From: Deltaproteobacteria bacterium
GTDB taxonomy: Bacteria; Myxococcota; JACPTQ01
Assembly: GCA_016192705.1 (NCBI GenBank)
Contig: JACPTQ010000012.1
Span: 1-64,000, forward strand
Length of the DNA stretch: 64,000 bases
Reading direction: 5' to 3'
Part shown: one piece after another, positions 52,820-62,688 of the stretch
Numbering within the stretch: the first letter of the stretch is position 1
Layout of the letters: every line of letters starts with the position of its first letter
Made by a program: the position numbers and the translations under genes
The notes under the pieces: generated by a model
The model's input: the letters and a program-made list of their open reading frames with translations, nothing else
Databases searched by the model: none
What the model was told of the DNA's origin: nothing

Positions 52820-53017
52820 CTGGGGGCTTCAAAAGGTAATTCCGCACGCTGGTAACGCGTGAATCACCATATAAGTTGATCTAAGCGAGTCTAACCACAC
52901 CTTTTCTTGCGAGCCATTATTCTGCTCGGGCGCCTCGGAGGAGCCGGCTTCGAGTCCGGCGACGGCGGGCTGCAAAAGCGTTAAGTAAACCAGGTCGCGA
53001 GCCTAAAGGAGGAAAAG

Positions 53018-54193
53018 ATGAGATGTACGGTGTTTATGTGGAATTGCGTGGCGTTAATGACCGCGGGCTCGATGGTCGGCGGCGGTGAGGCTTTCGCGGA
53101 TAAGGCGACGCCAACCCTCACCAACGCGAGAGTTTATGAGCTTCAGGTCGAGCACATCGAACTTATTAAGAAGTACAGGAACGACGACGGGTCCGGCTTT
53201 GAGGCGTACCGGGACGCAGTTGCTGCATTCGTGGCGAAGGCAAAGGCGGAGGGCGCCGCCGAAAGGATCGCGGACTACATTAATAATCTCAACGAACTTT
53301 TAGAACGGCTCACCCGGCGTCGCGCAACACTCGACCTGAAAAAACAGGACGAACGAATCGTGGCGGGCGCGGTGATGGCGCGTTTTCCCGGAAAATACAC
53401 GCTCGAAGACTCCATTAAGCTCGATAAGGTCAGCGCCGCATTCGCAGAGTCCGACCTCAAAGACTTTGTCGTAAGGGCAAAGACATCATCGAAACGGGGG
53501 CTTAAAGGTCGTCGGGCGCGGGAGATCCCGCCTGCGCACGCCGAAGCCGACGTTCCCCGACGCACCCGGCGGTCCACGCGAAACGCGGCGCCGCGCGCGC
53601 AGCTGATGTGGGCGCAAGGGGAACTAACGCCCGCCTTCGCCGGGACGTCTCGTTCCAACCTCGCACCGGGAATTGTGGGCCTCATGTGGACCGTTCGCGC
53701 CAACACGGATGTTGTTCTCGTTGTGACGCTTGATGGCGGTCGGTATTGGACGAGCGCGAGCGAGTTGGTGCTGGGAATCCCAGACGCCGACACCTGGTCA
53801 TCGCCATCGCCCATGGCGAGTTTTTACCCGGCCGAAATCGCAGCGCTCGCGGAAGCGGGGCAACTCGCAAAGAAACGGAGAGCCGCCTGGGAATCGGCCA
53901 ACAAGGGTGCCCGCGCTTGCTCGAAAAAGATTTGGGATGCCGCGGACCGGAAATTCGCGCGAATTCACACGGCCAATATTCTGGAGCGAACGCGCGAGAA
54001 CCGTAAGGCGGCGCTCAGGGAACAGACAGCGAAGGCGGAGCGCGTGCGGTGCAACGTTTGGCTAAAGCGCGCTGAAGCGGCTTGGCAGGCGGCGCTCACG
54101 GATCGCACAGAGGCGCGACGGGCGGCGTATGAGCGCAACAAGGCGAAGCTCGTTCCGCGTCTCGCGACACGAAAAGTTGCGAGCGGGAATTAG
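53018..54193 (+). CDS. Exported protein of unknown function
   Basis: 391 residues; not recognised. A probable signal peptide covers residues 1-27 (ends GGGEAFA). The mature protein begins with a helical, charged region (about 40-165), then an Arg-rich linker (about 175-195), then a possible small beta domain around residues 205-265 (LMWAQGELTPAFAG and VVLVVTLDGGRYWTS), then a Lys/Arg/Ala-rich helical tail (280-391). The beta part has an SH3- or agenet-like look, which is a guess. The start is certain: AAAGGAGGAAAAG lies directly upstream of ATG 53018. Confidence 0.75.
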   Translation: MRCTVFMWNCVALMTAGSMVGGGEAFADKATPTLTNARVYELQVEHIELIKKYRNDDGSGFEAYRDAVAAFVAKAKAEGAAERIADYINNLNELLERLTRRRATLDLKKQDERIVAGAVMARFPGKYTLEDSIKLDKVSAAFAESDLKDFVVRAKTSSKRGLKGRRAREIPPAHAEADVPRRTRRSTRNAAPRAQLMWAQGELTPAFAGTSRSNLAPGIVGLMWTVRANTDVVLVVTLDGGRYWTSASELVLGIPDADTWSSPSPMASFYPAEIAALAEAGQLAKKRRAAWESANKGARACSKKIWDAADRKFARIHTANILERTRENRKAALREQTAKAERVRCNVWLKRAEAAWQAALTDRTEARRAAYERNKAKLVPRLATRKVASGN

Positions 54194-54331
54194 CCAAAAA
54201 TGAAGAGCTTAGATTGCACTTTCGCGCGGTCGCGGTGTGCTGCGCGGGGGCCACCCTGTACATCGGCCATGTCGTGAGAATGAATGAGAGAAGTGGTCGT
54301 TGGATTTTAGTTTCTTATGGGAGGTACGAGA

Positions 54332-54706
54332 ATGTTGTTTGTTTTTTGGGGTCTTGCAGGGATTTTAGGACTCATGAGTCTTGTTTTTGGATTAATGATC
54401 TTGGTGCACGCGTTTCAAAAGAGTACGGGCCATGGCCTTTTGTGCCTGTTTGTGCCGCTCTACATTTTCTATTACGCGTTTGCTTGCTACGATCATCCGA
54501 AGCGGAAGTTTCGAATCGGAGGCTGGCTCACGGCGACGGCTGTGTCTGCGGTGATGGCGGTTTTGGCAATGCAGCAGGCCGTCAGTGTGGGCCTGGACTT
54601 TGCGGAAAGAATGTCGACTTCCGCGCCTGAAGTTGAGAAACAGCTGCGAGAAGCGTTTAAGGCCGGGCTCAAGGATATTTCGGCGCGCGCCGTCCCGCCA
54701 CGGTAA
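54332..54706 (+). CDS. Small membrane protein of unknown function
   Basis: 124 residues with three hydrophobic helices (about 2-25, 32-50 and 65-85) and an amphipathic, charged C-terminal segment. A conserved-looking loop YDHPKRKFRIGG lies between helices 2 and 3. ATG 54332 follows GGGAGG by 7 bases, so the gene is convincingly translated. No family recognised. It stands alone between the unknown exported protein and the efflux operon. Confidence 0.7.
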   Translation: MLFVFWGLAGILGLMSLVFGLMILVHAFQKSTGHGLLCLFVPLYIFYYAFACYDHPKRKFRIGGWLTATAVSAVMAVLAMQQAVSVGLDFAERMSTSAPEVEKQLREAFKAGLKDISARAVPPR

Positions 54707-54907
54707 TAGCCTAATCCCGTCAAAGCGATCCCGACCTCGATTCCCATTTTGCCGTTTCGCCATTTTCCGGTGGATTTAACGTAACGATGGGCCGACAGTT
54801 GTAGGAGTTTTTTCCGCCTGATTCCGGTTGCAGTTGGGAATTGGGACGCGCGAGAAATTTAACCTTCCGGCGCCAGCAACATCCTTATCTATGGTAAAGG
54901 GAGAAGG

Positions 54908-56380
54908 TTGAAACGCGCCTGGAAGCGGTATGGTTGGGTCGTCGCCGTTCTGGCCTTGGCTGGTGCGGGCGTTGGCGCGTGGCAGTTTTTTGGGGGCGGA
55001 AACTCGGCGGCGCCGCAGATTCAGTACGAAACCGCGATCGTGGGTCGCGGGGCGATTGTCGCGCGCGTGACGGCGACCGGGACGCTGTCGGGCCGAATCA
55101 CGGTGCAGGTTGGGAGTCAGGTGTCGGGGCGAATTCAAGGTCTTTTCGCCGATTTCAATTCGACCGTGACCAAGGGGCAAGTGATCGCGAAGATCGAGCC
55201 GCTTCTTTTTGAAGCGGAACTCGCGCGGGCACGGGCGAACCTTGTTGCGGCGCAGGCGAATTACGCGGCGGCGCAAGCGAATTTCGTCGGGGCGCAAGCC
55301 AGCCAGGCTGCGACGGCCGCGACGCTGACGAAGGCGAGAGTTGAAGCGGCGCAAGCGGGGCGGAATTTGGAGCGCGCGAAGGCGCTTGCGGCGCAGAAGC
55401 TGGTCGCGCCGGCGGACCTCGAGACGGCGCAGTCGACGTCCGAGAGCGCGGGGGCGCAGGTCGATGTGGTGAAGGGGCAGGTGAATGTGGTGAAGGGGCA
55501 GGTTGACGTCGCGCGGGCGCAGGCTGCGGCGGCGAACGGTGCAGTCGCGCAGGCGCGCGCGGCGGTGAAGCTCGCGGAGGTCAATCTCGCCTACACGACG
55601 ATCGTGTCGCCGATCAGCGGCGTTGTGATTTCGCGGAGCGTTGACGTGGGGCAGACGGTTGCGGCGTCGCTGCAGGCGCCGGTGCTTTTTACGATCGCTG
55701 AGGATTTGCGAAAGATGGAAGTACACACGAGCGTCTCTGAGGCGGACGTTGGGAAGTTGCGCGCGCAGATGCCGGCGACGTTTACCGTCGATGCGTATCC
55801 CGCCGAGAAATTTAGCGGAGTCGTGCGCGAGATTCGCAATGCGCCGCAGGTCGTGCAAAACGTCGTCACGTACGATGCGGTGATCGATGTTGACAACGCG
55901 GAGTTGAAATTGAAGCCGGGCATGACGGCAAATGTGACGTTTGTTTACGCGGAGAGGGTGAACGCGCTGCAAGTCGCGAACGCGGCGCTGCGTTTTCGGC
56001 CGCCGCCGGGGATGGGGGGGAAAGAGAAGAGAAGAGAAACCACAGAGACACAGAGTTTACAGAGGTCGGAGGAGAAGAAGAACAATAAAGGTAAGCAAGA
56101 AGAAGCGGGTGCGGGAACGGGCGCGGGAGCGGGCGCGGGAGCGCGAATGGAGCGCGAGAGGCGCGGACGCGGGTCACTCGCGGTGGATGAGCGGCGCGTG
56201 TGGGTTTTGGCGAATGGCGTGGCGAAGCCGGTGCGAATCAAAATTGGGTTGTCGGACGGGACGGTGACCGAGATTTTGGGCGGCGAAATCGTCGAGGGGG
56301 ATGCCATCGTAACCGATGCGACGACGGGGGCAAAGCGCGGACCGCAAGGGGGCGGCGGCGCCATGAGGCGCATCTTCTAA
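54908..56380 (+). CDS. macA: MacA-like periplasmic adaptor of efflux system, with low-complexity insert
   Basis: 490 residues. An N-terminal membrane anchor (8-28) precedes a membrane-fusion protein: lipoyl half-motif (GTLSGRITVQVGSQVSGRI), an Ala/Gln-rich coiled-coil hairpin (95-220) and the returning lipoyl segment (YTTIVSPISGVVISR), then beta-barrel. Near the C-terminus (about residues 367-422) lies a low-complexity insert rich in Lys/Glu then Gly/Ala that is not part of the fold. The start is TTG 54908 with GGGAG upstream. It links the MacB-type permease to the outer-membrane channel encoded downstream; TAATG overlaps the ATPase gene. Confidence 0.88.
   Translation: MKRAWKRYGWVVAVLALAGAGVGAWQFFGGGNSAAPQIQYETAIVGRGAIVARVTATGTLSGRITVQVGSQVSGRIQGLFADFNSTVTKGQVIAKIEPLLFEAELARARANLVAAQANYAAAQANFVGAQASQAATAATLTKARVEAAQAGRNLERAKALAAQKLVAPADLETAQSTSESAGAQVDVVKGQVNVVKGQVDVARAQAAAANGAVAQARAAVKLAEVNLAYTTIVSPISGVVISRSVDVGQTVAASLQAPVLFTIAEDLRKMEVHTSVSEADVGKLRAQMPATFTVDAYPAEKFSGVVREIRNAPQVVQNVVTYDAVIDVDNAELKLKPGMTANVTFVYAERVNALQVANAALRFRPPPGMGGKEKRRETTETQSLQRSEEKKNNKGKQEEAGAGTGAGAGAGARMERERRGRGSLAVDERRVWVLANGVAKPVRIKIGLSDGTVTEILGGEIVEGDAIVTDATTGAKRGPQGGGGAMRRIF
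56036..56065 (+). repeat. CACAGAG-type dispersed-repeat-like element inside macA
   Basis: A 30-base stretch with three CACAGAG/ACAGAG units (GAAACCACAGAGACACAGAG, then TTTACAGAGG) encodes part of the low-complexity insert. Its complement reads like the CTCTGTG-rich repeat often found between genes in several bacterial phyla. Here it is in frame within a coding sequence, next to a simple GGGAGCGGGCGC-type repeat (about 56108-56150). Confidence 0.6.
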
Positions 56381-57119
56381 TGGCGGACGCTGCGACGAAC
56401 GGTGCGGCGAGCGGGCCGCGACCCATCATCGAAATCGACCGTGTGTCGAAAGTTTATCGGATGGGTGACGTCGAAGTGCATGCGCTTTGCGGTGTGTCGC
56501 TCACGATTAACGAAGGCGAATTCATCGCGGTCATGGGAACGTCGGGTTCTGGAAAATCGACGCTCATGAACACGCTCGGCTGTCTCGATCGGCCGACGAG
56601 CGGCACGTATCGCCTTGGAGGCGAGGATGTCGCGCTCTTGACGCCGGGAGAATTGGCCGAAATCCGAAGCCGAAAGCTCGGTTTCGTTTTCCAGAGTTTC
56701 AACTTGCTTTCGCGGACGAGCGCGCTTGAGAACGTGGAGCTGCCGCTCATATACGCGGGCGTGTCGAGTCGCGAGCGTCGGCGTCGCGCACTTGAGTCGC
56801 TTGCGCACGTGGGGCTTGCCGATCGCGCGGGGCATCACCCGAGCCAGCTTTCGGGTGGCCAGCAACAGCGTGTCGCCATTGCGCGCGCGCTTGTCTCGCG
56901 CCCCAAGGTCATTCTCGCCGACGAACCGACCGGGAACCTCGATTCGCGAACGAGCGTCGAGATCATGGCGCTCCTTCAGGAGCTTTGGCGATCGGGAATA
57001 ACGATTGCGCTCGTGACGCACGAGCCCGACATCGCGCAGTACGCGGCGCGCCTCATCGTCATGAAGGATGGTGTCGTGCAAAGGGATGAACGGCACGAAC
57101 CGATTGTGGCGGTCGTGCC

Positions 57120-57123
<4 letters not shown>
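56380..57123 (+). CDS. macB: MacB-type ABC transporter ATPase
   Basis: 247 residues. Walker [10 protein letters not shown] at about 55-63, Q-loop VFQSFNLL, signature LSGGQQQR, Walker [15 protein letters not shown]-loop LVTHEP. This is the LolD/MacB ATPase subfamily. Unlike E. coli MacB, where ATPase and permease are one chain, they are separate here. ATG 56380 overlaps the adaptor stop by one base (TAATG), and its own stop overlaps the permease start. Confidence 0.92.
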
Positions 57124-58348
<1,225 letters not shown>

Positions 58349-58349
<1 letters not shown>

Positions 58350-59659
58350 TGGTGCACTTTTTTTTCGTGGCGTGCGCGATTGCGGGAGCGGATGCGGGTG
58401 CGGGGGCGAAGGTGCGGGTCGTGTCGCTCAAGGACGCGGTGCGGATGGCGCTCGCACAACATCCATCGCTGCGCGAGAAGCGGGCGACGACCGACGCGAA
58501 GCGCGCCCTCGCAGACCAATACAAGGCGCCCTTTTTCCCGCAGATTTCAGGGAGCGCGAGCTGGCAGCGAACCACGGCGAATTGGACCGCGCGGCCGGGG
58601 TCGGTGCCTTCGAGCGTTTCAAGCGGCAGTTCGTCAGCGAGTTTTGATTCGTTCAACTACTGGAATTTTGGCGCGACGGTGACGCAGCTCCTTTGGGACT
58701 TCAATCAGCAGGTCGGAAAGTGGCGTGCGGCGAACGCGACGGCCGATGCACAGAAGGCAACGGAGCGCGTGTCAGAGGATGCGGTCGTCGTCGCCGTGCG
58801 CACAGCGTACTTTGGCGTCGCCGCGGCGCGGGCGCTCATTGGTGTTGCGCAGGAGACGCTCGGGAACCAGGCGCGGCATCTCGCGCAGGTCGAGGGGTTT
58901 GTCGCGGCCGGAACACGTCCCGCGATCGACCTTGCGCAGGCGCGGACAGAAGTCGCCAACGCGCGCCTCCAGCTCGTGACGGCCGAGAATTCGTTCGCCG
59001 TCGCGAAGGCGCAGCTTGGGTACGCCATTGGTGTCGAGTCGCCGCAGTCGTTTGATGTCGAGAACGAGCCGATGCCGCCCCTTCGTGGCGAGGAGTCGCG
59101 GCTTCCCGTGCTTGTCGGCGAAGCGATCCGGAATCGTCCCGAATTCGCTGTGCTCGCGGGGCAAACGCGTGCGGGCGAAGAGACGCTTCGCTCGGCGCGC
59201 GGCGGCTTCTGGCCGACGTTCGGGCTCTCGACGGCGTTGACCGAGGCCGGGAGCGACATCACGGCGATGGCGTGGAATTGGAACGTCGCCGTGACCTTGT
59301 CGTGGCCCATTTTTCAGGGTGGGCTCACCCGTGCGGCCGTTCGCGAAGCACAGGCGACGCTCGTCTCGCTCGCGGCCCAGCGCGACACTCAACAGATTCA
59401 AGTGCGGTTCGACGTTGAGCAGGCGCTGCTCGCAGTGCGCGGGGCGAAGGCTGAGCTTGTCGCGAACGCCGAGGTTCGTGCCGCCGCCGCTGAACGGCTG
59501 CGCCTCGCCGAGGGTCGATATGCGGCCGGGGTCGGAAACATTATCGAGCTGGGTGACGCGCAACTCGCCGTGACGAGCGCCGCCGCGCTAAAGGTGCAGA
59601 TTGAGTTTCGCCTCGCGACGGCCCGCGTGCAGCTTGAAAAGGCGCTGGGGCGGCAATAG
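58349..59659 (+). CDS. TolC-family outer-membrane efflux channel
   Basis: 436 residues. A signal peptide (about 1-20) precedes two OEP repeats, each with long helical segments (LKDAVRMALAQHPSLREKRA; QVEGFVAAGTRPAIDLAQAR; then LRLAEGRYAAGVGNIIELGDAQ in the second half) and a strand with YWNFGATVTQLLWDF / WNWNVAVTLSWPIFQGG. It forms the trimeric outer-membrane duct for the MacAB-like pump encoded upstream. Start ATG 58349 or GTG 58346; both overlap the permease stop. It is the last gene of the operon. Confidence 0.9.
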
Positions 59660-59768
59660 CTGCAACGTACTTTATTTGTACAAACAGGCTGTTACGTCGG
59701 ATTGATTAAAGCGTTCCCTTACATAAACCTTGCTTGCACTACATTGGATTACAGTGGGGAGTTTTGCA

Positions 59769-62679
59769 TTGAGCGGACCATTTCGCTCGGGTATAAGTAG
59801 TGTAGTCGTGGGCCTCAGCCATCGAGTTCTTTTCGTCGCAGCGGTCGGGGCCGTTTTCTATTCTGCGCAAGCGTCGGCTCAGATATCGTGCCCCGATGCC
59901 GGCCTCGTCATTCTCCCGCAGTGGCCTGACGCCGGCTCCTGGGTACCGGTTCGCAAGGGCGCCGTTTTCCTCGTCGATCCGAATTCGTCGGCCGAGGGAG
60001 ACGACTTCAACACCACAGATCACCGCAATCTCGTTGGCGACGCCGGATTCAACCCGACAGCGTACTTTTTCCGCGACGCCGACTTCTTGTATTTTCGTCT
60101 GCGTGTCGATGACGACCCCATCCAATCGGCCCCCATCAACTTCAAATCGTTTGGCTGGGCGATCGAAATCAACACGGACGGTGGCGTTGATTGCAACGGC
60201 TACCTCAAGGAGTACCACGCGTACTGCATGTTGGACGGCACGGGAAACGGTGACAACGTTGCCATCCGCAGGAACACGACGATGGGCAGCATCGGCGACC
60301 CGAGCGACAGCGCGGAGGAGGAAGTCATCCAGTACCCGCTCTCGACGTACCCGTACGCGCGAAGCAGCAAGGCGGATGGCGACGCGGGGGCGCCACATTT
60401 CCAGAGCTCGATTAACGGCACACAAGACTATCTCATCGACATCGCGTGTCGAATCATCGCGCTTGAATGCGCGACCGTTTCACCAACTTCGACGATGCGG
60501 TTTATTTTCGGCACCTCGAACAGCACGCAAGGGATTAGCGCCGACATCCTTAACCCGCAAGGCGTCACGGCGTGCCCGGCGCCGGCCTGCGGCGCTGACT
60601 CGTCGTGCGGAATAATAAGTGCCTCGGTTTCGAATCCGTACGGATGCCCGCCACCGACTTTCGCATGCACGGAGCTTGGATGTTCGAGTGACCCGGATTG
60701 CAGTGGAACGACGCCGAGCTGCAAGCTGGTGACGAACGAGTGCGTCGCGTGCAACGGCGATTTCGATGCGGGGGCGACGCAGCCGTGCTCGAATCCGTCG
60801 TCGCCGGCGTGCCAAGGGAGCGGGGCGTGTGCGCAGTGTTCGGGGACGAGTGAGGCGCTTTGCACAGGGACGACCCCACGGTGCGATACGGCGACGGCGC
60901 TCTGCGCGGCGTGCAATGGCGATTTCGGTTCGAGTGCGGCGCGGGCGTGCTTGAGTTCGTCGACACCGGCGTGCCAAGGGAGCGGGGCGTGTGCGCAGTG
61001 TTCGGCGACTTACGAAGCGCTTTGCACAGGGACGACGCCGCGGTGCAATTCGGCAACGGCGCTCTGCGCGGCATGCAATGGCGATTTCGGCGCGGGAACG
61101 TCGCGGGCGTGCGCGAGTGGGTCGACGCCCGCGTGTCAGGGGAGCGGGGCGTGTGCGCAGTGTTCGGCCGCCACGGTGCGATACGGCAACGGCGCTCTGC
61201 GCGGCATGCAATGGCGATTTCGGCGCGGGAACGTCGCGGGCGTGCGCGAGTGGGTCGACGCCCGCGTGTCAGGGGAGCGGGGCGTGTGCGCAGTGTTCGG
61301 CGACTTACGAAGCGCTTTGCACAGGGACGACGCCGCGGTGCAATTCGGCAACGGCGCTCTGCGCGGCATGCAATGGCGATTTCGGTTCGAGCGCAACGCG
61401 CGCCTGCGCAACCTCCTCGACGCCCGCCTGCCAGGGCAATGGCTCTTGTAACGAGTGTTCCTCGGGCAATGAATCGCTTTGCACGGGGACCAAACCTATT
61501 TGCCAGACATCCACCGGAACGTGTGCGGCGTGCAACGGCCATTTCAGCTCGGGCACATCGCAGGCCTGCCCGTCGTCGGGCGCCCCGTGGTGTGCGGCGA
61601 ACGGTTCGTGTGGGAACACCAAGCCAATCGGGATTGCGTGTACGTTGGGGAGCGAGTGTTCATCCGGGTTCTGCGTGGACGGGGTCTGCTGTGGCAGCGC
61701 CTGCACGGACCAGTGCGCGGCCTGCGATGTGGCTGGCAGCGCGGGAACATGCACCGCGGTTTCAGGGAATCCTCACGGCGTGCGCTCGGCGTGTACCGGA
61801 CAGGGCGATTTGTGCGGCGGAACATGCGATGGCATCGTCACCGCGTCGTGCGCTTATCCCGGTTCTTCAACGTCGTGTCGCTCTGCGAGCTGTCCGAGCG
61901 GCGTCGCCACGCTTTCCGCTGGATGCAACGGCGCGGGCGCGTGCCCCGCGGTGCAAACACAGACGTGTGGCGCGAGCGGATGCAGCGGAAGTCAGTGCGC
62001 GGGGAATTGCACCACCGATCCGGATTGCGCCGTCGGAACTTTCTGTTCAGGCGGCCTTTGTCAACCAAAGCTCCCAAATGGCGCAACGAGCGGAAGCGCG
62101 AACCAGTGCCAAAGCGGATTCGCCGTCGACGGCGTTTGCTGTAACAGCGCCTGCACCGATACCTGCGCGGCTTGCGACGTAGCCGGCGCGGTCGGAATTT
62201 GCTCGCCAGTCACAGGCATGCCGCACGCGGGACGCCCCGCCTGTGTGAGTGACGGAACCGCCTGCGCGGGGCAGTGCGACGGGGTCAGTGCGACTGCGTG
62301 CGCTTACCCTGGGTCGTCAACGACCTGTCGCGTGGAGACTTGCGCCGACGGAACAACGACGCTCGCCGCTCAGTGTGACGGGACCGGACTCTGCCCGCCC
62401 GAAATCTCGTCGAGTTGCGGCGGCTACGCGTGCAGCGGCACGTCGTGCGCGCTCTCGTGCGGGGGCGACTCCGACTGCGCCTCGGGTGTTCCATGCGAGA
62501 CGGGACTCTGCAGACCGGTGAATGCGTTTCTAGATGAATCGATTCAAGTAAGTGGCTTCGGTCTACGAGGCTGCGCGGTTGCTGCGGATGGCAGCACGTC
62601 CGCGGGATTCTTGTTGTTGGCGCTTTCAGGCCTTGCGGTTATCTTGCGGAGGCGCTCGCGCGCGTCGATCCAGAATTGA
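59769..62679 (+). CDS. Cys-rich repeat surface protein with MYXO-CTERM-like tail; frameshifted
   Basis: The frame is interrupted near 61168: the N-terminal part runs in one frame to there, and the rest continues in the next frame to 62679. Joined, it is about 970 residues: signal peptide; an N-terminal domain (CPDAG... to about residue 270) that resembles a beta-sandwich of the DOMON/CBM9 kind by eye; a Cys-rich array of 54-residue units (ACNGDFGSS, TPACQGSGACAQC, CTGTTPRC); further Cys-rich modules (FCVDGVCCGSACTDQCAACD and CDGIVTASCAYPGSSTSC) common in myxobacterial surface proteins; and a tail LRGCAVAADG + hydrophobic helix + RRRSR. TTG 59769 is chosen for its GGGGAG site; GTG 59808 is possible. 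The break may be a true mutation or an assembly error in the repeat. Confidence 0.75.
60749..61529 (+). repeat. Tandem 162-bp repeat array with one 133-bp unit
   Basis: Five units begin at 60749, 60911, 61073, 61206 and 61368, giving lengths 162, 162, 133, 162 and 162; a diverged sixth follows. Each full unit encodes 54 residues with eight cysteines. Units 3 and 4 share more than 80 identical bases around 61083-61166 and 61216-61299. The third unit has lost 29 bp about 61168, which shifts the frame. High identity suggests recent expansion. Confidence 0.92.
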
Positions 62680-62688
62680 GGTAGGAAG

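Noticed and set aside
60749-61529. CRISPR-like array
   Set aside because: The units are 162 bp, directly adjacent and coding, with no short repeat-spacer alternation or cas genes.
60480-61542. Arg/Pro-rich frames on the minus strand and in other + frames across the repeat array
   Set aside because: They arise from the repetitive Cys-rich coding DNA; no start signals or families.
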